Assembly: GCF_022808175.1 (NCBI RefSeq) | Contig: NZ_JALGBX010000004.1 | Span: 269,446-333,445, forward strand | Direction: 5' to 3' | DNA length: 64,000 bases | Source of the DNA: Streptomyces sp. AP-93 | GTDB lineage: Bacteria > Actinomycetota > Actinomycetes > Streptomycetales > Streptomycetaceae | Notes under the pieces: generated by a model | The model's database searches: none | Told to the model about the DNA's origin: nothing | The model's input: the letters and a program-made list of their open reading frames with translations, nothing else | Shown here: piece after piece, positions 32,657 through 42,056 of the stretch | Layout of the letters: each line of letters opens with the position of its first letter | Position numbering within the stretch: the first letter of the stretch is position 1 | Program-made: the position numbers and the translations under genes

Positions 32657-33690
32657 GAGGTGCCCTCCCGGCTCTCGAAGGTGATCCGCCCGCCGTACAT
32701 GCCCATGCCGCAGCTGTACTCGAGCGTCCCCGGCTGCCGGGTACCCAGGTCGATGCCGGTGGTCCCGGTCGTGGGGAGGATCTCCTGGACGCCGAGGTCG
32801 GGGATGACGAAGGCGCGGACGCAGCCCCCCGTCCCCTGCGTCGCGACGACCAGGGTGGTGGGGACGCCCGCCTTCGCCGTGACGACGGCTGGTGCGTACG
32901 CGTTCGTACGGGCCCGGATGGTCACGGTCTGCGTGCCGTCCGGGTTGAGCACCACCGTCCCGGCCGCCGCCGGGGCCGCGACCGCCGCCGGGGCTCCGGT
33001 GGGCCACCAGCCGCCGAGCCGCAGCCCGCTGCCGAGGGTCCACACCGCGACGAGCAGCACCACGACGGCGGTCGCCAGGGTCAGCCGCCCCTGCCACAGC
33101 CGGGCGGCGGAGCGCAGGAAGAAGCCGAGGGCGGCGAAGAGCGGGCCGGTCCCGAGGACGAAGCCGGCCATGACGGCCGCTCCCGCGAGGGGGCCGCCGG
33201 AGGTGACGGCGAGGAGCTCGACGCTCAGGGTCACCCCACAGGGAATCAGCACGGTCAGGAAGCCGAGCACGGCCGGGGTGGTGACGGCCGTGGACCGGGC
33301 CGACCGGCGGACCCGCCGGCCCCAGGAGGCGGGCGTGCGCGGCACGAAGCGGCGTACCCCGCGCACCGCGAACATGTCGAGGGCGAACAGGACCATCAGT
33401 GCGCCCGCGCACAGCATCAGCACGGCCCGGGTGCGCGGACCGGGCTGGACCGCGGCTCCGATCAGGCCGAGGGCGGCGCCGAGGAGGGTGTGGGAGAGGA
33501 GCTTGGCACCGAGGAAGGCCCCGACGGGGGCGAAGAGGCCGCTGCGCTGCCACCTCTCCGCGGACCACTCGGTGGACCGGCGGCCGACGGCCCCGGCGAG
33601 CAGCCCTCCTTGGACGGCGGCGCAGGACGCGCCGCCGGCGAACAGACCGGTGGAGACACCGGTGACGAACAACGCGGTGGATGAAGCCAT
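32653..33690 (-). CDS. TauE/SafE-UreH-like membrane protein fused to a cupredoxin-like domain
   Basis: A 345-residue protein. Residues about 1-235 carry six or seven helices of the DsbD/UreH-like sulfite-exporter superfamily (FVTGVSTGLFAGGASCAAVQ, LLSHTLLGAALGLIGAAVQP, VLGFLTVLIPCGVTLSVELL), with a Cys-containing helix 1 and a proline-Cys in PCGVTL that could relay metal or electrons. Residues about 250-345 form a small beta domain with cupredoxin-like ligands (CVRAFVIPDLGV and LEYSCGMGMYGGRITFESRE). This layout is found in actinobacterial copper/silver handling proteins. The HMA gene overlaps its stop, so the soluble carrier and membrane protein are made together. Copper is inferred from the ligand set and partners. 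Confidence 0.82.
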   Translation of the reverse strand: MASSTALFVTGVSTGLFAGGASCAAVQGGLLAGAVGRRSTEWSAERWQRSGLFAPVGAFLGAKLLSHTLLGAALGLIGAAVQPGPRTRAVLMLCAGALMVLFALDMFAVRGVRRFVPRTPASWGRRVRRSARSTAVTTPAVLGFLTVLIPCGVTLSVELLAVTSGGPLAGAAVMAGFVLGTGPLFAALGFFLRSAARLWQGRLTLATAVVVLLVAVWTLGSGLRLGGWWPTGAPAAVAAPAAAGTVVLNPDGTQTVTIRARTNAYAPAVVTAKAGVPTTLVVATQGTGGCVRAFVIPDLGVQEILPTTGTTGIDLGTRQPGTLEYSCGMGMYGGRITFESREGTS

Positions 33691-33781
33691 GGGAACGGAC
33701 TCCCTGTACGTCGCAGCGGATCAGGACACGGCGAAGCACTCCGGCCGTCCGGCGAGCGGGACGGTACGGGTGCGGGACCGG

Positions 33782-34267
33782 TCAGGTCCGGCTGACACAG
33801 AGGGAGTCGAGATCCGGCGCTCTCGGGCGGGAGCGCTCCGAGGGCGGCACGGGCCGCGGGTGGCCGTCGTCCACGGACCGCATCGCCCCCAGGGCGGAAC
33901 CGGCGAGATCCCCGGCCGGACCGGCCTGCACGGTGGGCGCGTACGCCGACGCCAGCGGGCAGTCCTGCCCGGAGGCCGAACAGCCCCCGTCGGTGCCCGC
34001 GCCCGCGCCGCTGCCCGGGCCCATGTCCATGTCCATGTCCATCGTGGGCGTCCCGGCGATCGCCGGAGCCTCGGCCGTCCCGGGCATCCCGGCAGCCATC
34101 CCCGCCGGCGCAGGCGACCCGTTCAGCTGCGGCCCGGACATCCGCATGCCCGCCGCATGCCCCGCGGACGCGGGATGCGTGAACAGCCCGCCGCAGACGA
34201 GTAGCAGCACCGCCACGACGCCCGCGGCGACGGCCGAGGCGCGGCGGAGGGCGCGGATGGGCTGCAT
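33782..34267 (-). CDS. Membrane-anchored Met/Cys-rich exported protein, putative copper binder
   Basis: A 161-residue protein. One hydrophobic segment near the start (ASAVAAGVVAVLLLVCGGLF) acts as signal or anchor. The exported part contains HPASAGHAAGMRMSG, GMAAGMPG and a run MDMDMDMG, then CSASGQDCPLASAYAPTVQA. Met- and His-rich runs of this kind bind Cu(I)/Cu(II) in extracytoplasmic copper proteins. The architecture resembles small uncharacterised actinobacterial exported families (DUF6153-like); this name is tentative. It lies 91 bp upstream of the TauE/SafE-cupredoxin gene on the same strand, so the three likely act together. The ATG is chosen where membrane-protein sequence begins; the long frame upstream is a shadow. 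Confidence 0.68.
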   Translation of the reverse strand: MQPIRALRRASAVAAGVVAVLLLVCGGLFTHPASAGHAAGMRMSGPQLNGSPAPAGMAAGMPGTAEAPAIAGTPTMDMDMDMGPGSGAGAGTDGGCSASGQDCPLASAYAPTVQAGPAGDLAGSALGAMRSVDDGHPRPVPPSERSRPRAPDLDSLCVSRT

Positions 34268-34351
34268 GTCCGTGATGCTACGACAGCCCTCCGGCCGCCT
34301 CGCGGACCGGGGCCGAGCAGTCCTGTCCGGCACCCGTCGCGCCGGCCGCTC

Positions 34352-34564
34352 CGCCGTTACTGTGGGGACGGCAGCACCTTCCTGGAGCTGTGGTCCCCTC
34401 TGCCCGACGCCCAGGGCCCCACCGGCTGCTGGCTCGCCGCGGGCATCCAGACCGTGCGCGTGGGCTGCCACGTGGTGCACGTCGACGCCGCCGGGCACGG
34501 CACGCACCACCTCCTGGTGGGCGCCGATGCCGCGCCGCCGGATCAGCCGGATCAGCCGGACTGA
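34352..34564 (+). pseudogene. Start-less coding-like remnant
   Basis: In one frame the sequence reads STFLELWSPLPDAQGPTG, CWLAAGIQTVRVGCHVVHVD, AAGHGTHHLLVGADAAPP and ends DQPDQPD-stop, with about 90% G/C third positions, as in real genes here. No ATG or GTG start is found upstream in frame, so it is probably the 3' end of a lost gene. It overlaps the end of the convergent TrkA-type gene by 13 bp. The family is not recognised. Confidence 0.35.
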
Positions 34565-36555
34565 CCCGCCCCGGTGTCCCCCGCCCCGGCCGTACGGGCC
34601 TGCCCGCGGCCGAGCAGTTCCGCCAGGCCGCGCCGGGTGGCGGCCATGACCACGCGGTCCTGCGGCCGCAGGACGTAGCCGGGGCGCAGGTCCCACACGA
34701 GGGCGGGCCGCCCGGCCGCGTCGTAGCCCGGCTCCCTGGCGAGGTCGGGGCGGCGGTTCGCCGGGGCGGCGGTGTCCAGGGCGACGACCCGCCAGGCGCC
34801 CGGCCTGAACGATTCCGCGATGGTGCGGCCCTCCAGCCGGGGATGGCCCGCCACCTCCAGCACCGCGAACACCAGCACCCTGCGCTCCACCGGGATCGCC
34901 CCGAGCACCTGGCGGCCCATCATCGCCCCGGCGAACGCGGGCGCGGCCAGATGGGAGACGCTGCGGCTCCGGGTGAGGGCCGCCGGGTGGGCCTCGCGCA
35001 GGGTGCGGTAGACGGCGGTGGCGAACTCGTTGTCGTACAGCCGCATCACCACCCGCACGTCGGGTTTCACCGAGCGGGCGTAGAGCGCGGCCTCCAGGTT
35101 GGTCGTGTCCGAACTGGTCACCGCCAGCAGGGCGTCGGCGCGGTGGATCCGGGCGGCTTCCAGGACCCCTTCGTCGGTGACGTCGCCGAGCACGACGGGT
35201 ACGTGCAGGCGGCGCGCGAGGGCGATCCCGCGGGCCCCGGGGTCGGACTCCACGCACACGACGGGGATCCCCAGCTCCCGCAGCCGCGCGAGCACGCGGG
35301 CGCCGACCTTGCCGAGGCCGAGCAGCACGACGTGGCCGGAGAGGCCGCGCGGCGGTCTACGCAGGGCCGTGGCGGTACGGAAGGCGCCCAGTGCCTCGAG
35401 CGCCGCGGCGACCAGGACGGGCAGCAGGAGCAGCCCGACGAAGCCGGCCAGGATCTGCAGGAGTTGCCGCTCGGTGGGCTGGTCGAGCGCGGGGTCGTTG
35501 ATCGCGAAGACGTCGAGCAGGGTCAGGTAGACGGCGTGCAGCGGGGTGTCCCCCGTGACCAGGGAGGAGGCCACGGCCAGGGCGCCGACGGCGGCCGTGA
35601 TCCCGGCGAGTGACCAGCGGAGCCTGCGGGAGAACAGCGAACCCACCGGCAGGGAGACCTGGTTCAGCCGCCGCCCTTCCGGTGCGGCCGTGGTGTGGGA
35701 GACCGCTTCCAGTGCGACGATCCCCCGCCCGGTCGCGGCCGCCACGGACCGGTCGTCCGGGAGCAGTTGCGGTCCGCGGTCCCCGCCCAGTTCCGATCCG
35801 TCGGCGCCGGCCGGGTCGACGGCGGTGGCGGACAGAAGGGCCAGCGTGCACAGGCCCGGGTCGGCGACCTCGCCGCGGCCCGGAGGCGTACGTTCCACCG
35901 CGCGCAGGAGCAGCCCGTCGGCCTGGATCACCTTGCTGGTGCCGGCGACGGCGGAGGCGACGAGGGCGGGGGCGGCCGTATCGGCGTCGGAGAGCACGGT
36001 CGTGGCGGAGTCGAGCCCCCTCAGGTCGAGCCCCGGTTCCGCGACGAGCGCCGCCTGGTCGAGCAACTCCTCCAGGTGCTGGCCGAGTTTGCGGTTGTAG
36101 AGGCGGATGACGAGCCGCAGCCTGGGGTTCAGCCGCCGGGCCATCAGGGCGGCCCGTACGTTCGTCTCGTCGTCCTCGTAGACGAGGGCCAGCGCGGCCG
36201 CCCCGGCCACCCCGGCGGCGGCCAGCGCCTCCTCGTCGGGGGCCGGAGCCTCCAGTACCCGCAGTTCCGGTACGGGCGCCTCGCCGGCGGGGGCCCGGTC
36301 CCCGGCGGGCGTACGGATCCGTGCGGCCGGAAACCGCGCCAGCAGCGCGCGCCCGGCCCCGACCCGGGTCCGGCCCTGTACGGGCGCCGCCCCGGGCCGT
36401 ACCTCGCGGGCGGCGGGCACGACCAGCGTCACCCGCTCCTCGTACACGTCGCGGAGCTCCGCGGCCAGCCGGTGGGCGAGCCCGTCGTCCCCGCACACGA
36501 CCATCAGGTCGGCGGAGTCGGTCTGTTGGTGAGGATGCGCGGCTGGAGAGGACAC
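34552..36555 (-). CDS. TrkA-N/RCK double-domain membrane protein without canonical K+ filter
   Basis: A 667-residue protein. Residues about 15-180 form a first NAD-binding TrkA-N-like domain (DLMVVCGDDGLAHRLAAELR, then LVYEDDETNVRAALMARRLN). About 325-415 hold two hydrophobic helices around a pore-like loop. About 430-660 hold a second TrkA-N (VVLLGLGKVGARVLARLREL, with the GxGxxG loop, ESD, and AVTSSDTTNLEAALYARSVK) plus a TrkA-C-like end (LRPGYVLRPQDRVVMAATRR). The loop between helices reads LTLLDVFAINDPALD, where channels have T-V-G-Y-G-D. Plant CASTOR/POLLUX and bacterial relatives share the two-RCK layout. It may be a gated cation channel with an altered filter. Start ATG/GTG at the given position; convergent with the remnant. 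Confidence 0.78.
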   Translation of the reverse strand: MSSPAAHPHQQTDSADLMVVCGDDGLAHRLAAELRDVYEERVTLVVPAAREVRPGAAPVQGRTRVGAGRALLARFPAARIRTPAGDRAPAGEAPVPELRVLEAPAPDEEALAAAGVAGAAALALVYEDDETNVRAALMARRLNPRLRLVIRLYNRKLGQHLEELLDQAALVAEPGLDLRGLDSATTVLSDADTAAPALVASAVAGTSKVIQADGLLLRAVERTPPGRGEVADPGLCTLALLSATAVDPAGADGSELGGDRGPQLLPDDRSVAAATGRGIVALEAVSHTTAAPEGRRLNQVSLPVGSLFSRRLRWSLAGITAAVGALAVASSLVTGDTPLHAVYLTLLDVFAINDPALDQPTERQLLQILAGFVGLLLLPVLVAAALEALGAFRTATALRRPPRGLSGHVVLLGLGKVGARVLARLRELGIPVVCVESDPGARGIALARRLHVPVVLGDVTDEGVLEAARIHRADALLAVTSSDTTNLEAALYARSVKPDVRVVMRLYDNEFATAVYRTLREAHPAALTRSRSVSHLAAPAFAGAMMGRQVLGAIPVERRVLVFAVLEVAGHPRLEGRTIAESFRPGAWRVVALDTAAPANRRPDLAREPGYDAAGRPALVWDLRPGYVLRPQDRVVMAATRRGLAELLGRGQARTAGAGDTGAGQSG

Positions 36556-36631
36556 CGCCCCAGCATGCCGTGCCGGCCGGTCCGGCCCGGCGGCGGCCGG
36601 CCCGCTGTCGTCGCGGGCGGGCGCCCTGGCG

Positions 36632-36982
36632 TCAGTGGATGACGCTGAAGCTGCGCCAGGGCAGGGCCTCGGGGGCCGTGACGTTCGAGAGGGTCGTGCC
36701 CACGTAGGTGCCGTCGACGCGGTCGATCTTGCGGCAGTCGTCCGTCCGGTACAGGACGACGTCCACGAGGGTGTTGTTCTCCACGTGGGTCGCCCCCTTC
36801 GGCAGGCCGATCTTCTGGCAGCCCTTGACGGAGGTGTTGATGTAGCTCACCTCGACCGGCGAGTCGTGGCCGCGGAATTCGAGCATCCCTACGGTGCTCC
36901 GGCCCAGGCCCGAGCAGGCGGTGGCCGTCAGCAGCAGCGCTGCCGTTCCCGCGATGATGCTGATACGCCTGCTGTGGGACAT
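36632..36982 (-). CDS. Small lipoprotein
   Basis: A 116-residue exported lipoprotein. The signal SHSRRISIIAGTAALLLTAT is followed by the lipobox TACSG, giving lipidation at Cys23. The mature part has two cysteines (VKGCQKIG and DDCRKID) that could form a disulfide, and a strand-rich composition (VEVSYINTSVKGCQKIGLPK, THVENNTLVDVVLYRTDDC). No known domain is recognised. It stands alone, upstream of a 195-bp gap that holds the katG terminator on the same strand. Confidence 0.8.
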   Translation of the reverse strand: MSHSRRISIIAGTAALLLTATACSGLGRSTVGMLEFRGHDSPVEVSYINTSVKGCQKIGLPKGATHVENNTLVDVVLYRTDDCRKIDRVDGTYVGTTLSNVTAPEALPWRSFSVIH

Positions 36983-37131
36983 GGCGCGGTCCTCGTCTGT
37001 GCGGTGATGGCGGTCCTACGCACAGACTGCCCCGGCACGGCGCGCGCGGCTTCCGCTGCTCCGCCGTCCGGGTGAAACACCGCCCCCGGGGCGACGTGCC
37101 GGGGCCCCGGAGCCGTCAGGCCCCGCCGGGG

Positions 37132-37170
37132 GTCCGGGCCGGCCGCCGGTCACGGCCGGCCGGCCCGGAC
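37132..37170 (-). terminator. Hairpin terminator after katG
   Basis: GTCCGGGCCGGCCG (37132-37145) and its exact reverse complement (37157-37170) form a 14-bp stem with an 11-nt loop, 7 bp beyond the katG stop codon. There is no T-tract. Confidence 0.65.
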
Positions 37171-37177
37171 GCCGGGA

Positions 37178-39532
<2,355 letters not shown>

Positions 39533-39609
39533 TCACCGTCGCGGACGGTCTCACGTCCGGTCTCGCGCTGCTCCGGACCGTTCCTGTCCCTTGGCTATCA
39601 ACACAACCG

Positions 39610-39637
39610 ATCCTACGATGGACGCAATCCAAGTCAA
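39610..39637 (-). promoter_or_regulatory. Vegetative-type promoter for katG
   Basis: On the minus strand TTGACT (39632-39637) and TAGGAT (39610-39615) are separated by 16 bp, close to the HrdB consensus, in a locally A+T-richer stretch of the katG/fur gap. The predicted transcript has a ~190-nt leader before katG, long enough for post-transcriptional control or a nearer second promoter. Confidence 0.55.
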
Positions 39638-39740
39638 GAACGACACCAAGTCCGCATCCGGTCGGATCCCGGACCGCAGGCGGTAAATTCCTGGGGATCC
39701 CGCCAACCTGCCCCGCCGAACTCGAAAACGGTGAGCCGAT

Positions 39741-40151
39741 ATGAGTGACCTGTTGGAGCGGCTGCGCGAGCGCGGCTGGCGGATGACCTCCCAGCGGCGC
39801 GTGGTCGCGGAGGTGCTCGACGGTGACCACGTGCACCTGACGGCCGACGAGGTGCACGCCCGCGCGGTGGAGCGGTTGCCGGAGATCTCCCGGGCCACCG
39901 TCTACAACGCACTGGGCGAGCTGGTCTCCCTCGGCGAGGTCCTGGAGGTCACCACCGACGGCCGGGCCAAACGGTACGACCCCAACGCGCACCACCCGCA
40001 CCAGCACCTGGTGTGTTCCGGCTGCGGACTGATCCGCGACGTCCACCCCACCGGCGATCCGCTGGCCGGCCTGCCCGCCGAGCAGCGGTTCGGCTTCATG
40101 GTGTCCGGGGTCGAGGTCACCTACCGGGGGCTCTGCGCCTCCTGCGCGTGA
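39741..40151 (+). CDS. Fur-family regulator (CatR/PerR/FurA-like)
   Basis: A 136-residue metalloregulator. N-terminal HTH: RGWRMTSQRRVVAEVLDGDH, AVERLPEISRATVYNALGEL. Metal/oxidation site: AHHPHQHLVCSGCGLIRDVH, with the HHPHQH cluster and CxxC, and the second structural CxxC (LCASCA) at the end. Placed 331 bp from the divergent katG, it most likely represses katG and itself under Mn/Fe and is inactivated by peroxide, as CatR and FurA do. A GGTGAG is the only ribosome-site candidate. The MarR gene downstream is convergent, 4 bp away. Confidence 0.92.
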   Translation: MSDLLERLRERGWRMTSQRRVVAEVLDGDHVHLTADEVHARAVERLPEISRATVYNALGELVSLGEVLEVTTDGRAKRYDPNAHHPHQHLVCSGCGLIRDVHPTGDPLAGLPAEQRFGFMVSGVEVTYRGLCASCA

Positions 40152-40155
40152 GACG

Positions 40156-40611
40156 TCAGCCGAGCTGGACGTCGGTGTCGGGCCGGGCGACCTTGAACAG
40201 CGCCCGGGCGATCACGGCGGCGTCCGCCTCGGTGAGGTGCGCGGAGAAGTGCTTCTGGATGCTCCGCATGTAGACCGGGGCCGTCGCCCGATGGGCCTCG
40301 GCCCCCTGTGGGGTGATGACGGCCCAGGACGCCCGCTTGTCGTGCGGGTCGGGCAGCTTCTCGACCAGGCCGGCGCGCACCATCTCGTCGATCAGGCGGC
40401 TGACCCGGGTGCGGCTCAGGACCACCCGGTTGGCCACTTCCTGCATCCGCAGCCCGCGCTCTCCGGCCGCCTTGAGTTCGAGCAGCACGTCGTACCACGT
40501 CAAGGGGATCCGGCCGTCGCGCTGCACGTCGCTCTCGATGGCGCGCACCGCGGTGTTGTACGCGAAGAGCATCGCCCGCCAGGCCTCGAGTCGATCGTCC
40601 TGTCCGTTCAC
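40156..40611 (-). CDS. MarR-family regulator
   Basis: A 151-residue winged-helix protein. Core: PLTWYDVLLELKAAGERGLR, MQEVANRVVLSRTRVSRLID (recognition helix region), EMVRAGLVEKLPDPHDKRAS and WAVITPQGAEAHRATAP. This is the VanR/DNA-binding MarR subgroup with a DxRxx wing (DPHDKR). The start is a GTG. It is divergent from a rhodanese-domain gene across 93 bp holding strong palindromes, which are the likely operator. The signal may be a reactive sulfur or electrophile, given the rhodanese partner; this is inferred. Confidence 0.9.
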   Translation of the reverse strand: MNGQDDRLEAWRAMLFAYNTAVRAIESDVQRDGRIPLTWYDVLLELKAAGERGLRMQEVANRVVLSRTRVSRLIDEMVRAGLVEKLPDPHDKRASWAVITPQGAEAHRATAPVYMRSIQKHFSAHLTEADAAVIARALFKVARPDTDVQLG

Positions 40612-40630
40612 CCCGCGATCCTATCCCCAT

Positions 40631-40678
40631 TGCGTGCGCCCGCACATACTTGTTAATGTGCGTGCGTACGCACTTATT
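40631..40678. promoter_or_regulatory. Palindromic operators between MarR and rhodanese genes
   Basis: GTGCGTACGCAC (40662-40673) is a perfect 12-bp palindrome, preceded by a GTGC direct overlap (ATGTGCGTGCGTACGCAC). A second imperfect copy, TGCGTGCGCCCGCACA, lies at 40631-40646. Spacing (about 30 bp, near three helical turns) suggests two cooperating sites for the MarR dimer controlling both genes. Confidence 0.55.
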
Positions 40679-40704
40679 GATCCCTGATTTTCGGAGGCCG
40701 GCAC

Positions 40705-41037
40705 ATGGCGGTTCAGAACCTCTCCCGCGACGAGGTCAAGCAGAAGCTCGACGGCGGCAGTGCCTCGGTCGTCGAGGCCCTGCCGGAGCAGTACTACAAG
40801 GAGGCGCACCTGCCGGGGGCGTTGCTCCTCCCCCTCGACGACGTCGACGCGCTGGCCCCCGGCCTGCTGCCCGACAAGGACGCCGAGGTCATCGTCTACT
40901 GCACCGGTACGACCTGCTCCAACTCGGGGGTCGCGGCCGAGCGGCTCGCGGAGCTCGGCTACTCGAAGGTCTTCACGTACAAGGACGGCAAGGAGGACTG
41001 GATCGGGGGCGGCCTCCCGACCGAGTCCGGAGCCTGA
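40705..41037 (+). CDS. Rhodanese-like domain protein
   Basis: A 110-residue single-domain sulfurtransferase-type protein. It carries SVVEALPEQYYKEAHLPGAL (the E/D-x-R-x-x-Y-x-x-GHIPGA-like first motif), then AEVIVYCTGTTCSNSGVAAE with the active-site Cys in YCTGTTC, and GYSKVFTYKDGKEDWIGGGL at the end. A second Cys five residues after the first could form a disulfide or persulfide relay. It is transcribed away from the MarR gene and ends at a strong terminator, so it is monocistronic. Confidence 0.92.
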   Translation: MAVQNLSRDEVKQKLDGGSASVVEALPEQYYKEAHLPGALLLPLDDVDALAPGLLPDKDAEVIVYCTGTTCSNSGVAAERLAELGYSKVFTYKDGKEDWIGGGLPTESGA

Positions 41038-41099
41038 GCGGCGCCCGGGACGTCAGGGCGGCCCGGGCCGCACGGTTGCCGCTCCGAGGGCAAACCGGC

Positions 41100-41133
41100 G
41101 GTGCCGGGCCCGCCGGTTAGCGGGCCCGGCACC
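41100..41133. terminator. Bidirectional stem-loop between rhodanese and methyltransferase genes
   Basis: GGTGCCGGGCCCGC (41100-41113) pairs perfectly with 41120-41133 around the 6-nt loop CGGTTA. It lies between two convergent genes (stops at 41037 and 41145) and can end both transcripts. Confidence 0.72.
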
Positions 41134-41144
41134 GGAGTCGTTCG

Positions 41145-42041
41145 TCAGACGCGGTCGGCCGCGATCAGGAGGTACTGGAAGGAGCCGTCCTTGTAGGACT
41201 CGATGAACGCCTCCTCGATGCCGGTGACCAGCGAGGACGTGGCCCGCAGCTCCCAGTAGGGCAGCGTCGCCGGGGTCAGGTCGATGACGGCCTGCGGCAC
41301 GAGGCGGTTGTCCGCCATGGCCCGCAGGTACTCCCGGCGGGAGTGGATGTTGCACTCGAAGTGCGCGTTGATCTGGGAGACCCACTTCGAGGGCTGGCCG
41401 TAACGCGGGTTCCAGCAGCCGGTGATGGTCACGTACCGGCCGCCGACCTTCAGGACGCGGGAGTGCTCGGCGAAGAGGTCGTCCAGGTCGACGTACATGC
41501 TCGACTCGTTGTTCCAGGACGCCGTGGCCTGCCCGGTCTCGAAGGGCGTGCCGAGCATGTTGCAGACGCGGGCCCGGACGTGGTCCTCGATGCCGAGCTC
41601 GCGGGCGCGCTGGTTGGCGAAGTCGGCCTGCTTGGCGGACAGGGTGACGCCCTCGACCTTGCAGCCGAAGCGCTGGTGGGCCATGACCATCGAGCCGCCG
41701 CGGCCGCAGCCCGCGTCCACGAGGGTGTCCTCGCGGCCGACGGGGCCGAGGTGGTCCAGGAGGAGTTCGGCCTGCGCCGACTCCAGCCGGTGGAGCTCGG
41801 CGACGAGCTTCTTCTCGTACGCGCTGTCGTCGGTGTCGCCGAGGGCGGAGTGGTCGACGTCGCCGATGCCGTAGTGGTGGTGGTAGAGGCCGTCCACGTC
41901 GCCGAGGCGCAGGTTCACGGGCCTGGCCTCGTTGTTCCAGTAGCGGGCGATGTCCCCCTGGTAGGGGGTCGCCGGCCCGGGAATGATCACGGGGGCCGGG
42001 GTGGTGCCGTTGGAGCTGGTGGTCAGATCAATGCTGGTCAC
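41145..42041 (-). CDS. Geranyl diphosphate 2-C-methyltransferase
   Basis: A 298-residue SAM-dependent methyltransferase that adds a methyl at C2 of geranyl diphosphate, the first step to 2-methylisoborneol. SAM motif I is DTLVDAGCGRGGSMVMAHQR. Other blocks: NLRLGDVDGLYHHHYGIGDV near the start (typical of the GPPMT group), VEGVTLSAKQADFANQRARE, NMLGTPFETGQATASWNNES, and VGGRYVTITGCWNPRYGQPS. The GTG start lies 15 bp after the MIB synthase stop, and the encapsulin gene is upstream; this trio and order match the Streptomyces MIB locus (SCO7699-7701 type). Confidence 0.95.
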   Translation of the reverse strand: MTSIDLTTSSNGTTPAPVIIPGPATPYQGDIARYWNNEARPVNLRLGDVDGLYHHHYGIGDVDHSALGDTDDSAYEKKLVAELHRLESAQAELLLDHLGPVGREDTLVDAGCGRGGSMVMAHQRFGCKVEGVTLSAKQADFANQRARELGIEDHVRARVCNMLGTPFETGQATASWNNESSMYVDLDDLFAEHSRVLKVGGRYVTITGCWNPRYGQPSKWVSQINAHFECNIHSRREYLRAMADNRLVPQAVIDLTPATLPYWELRATSSLVTGIEEAFIESYKDGSFQYLLIAADRV

Positions 42042-42056
42042 GAATGAAGTCCGTCC

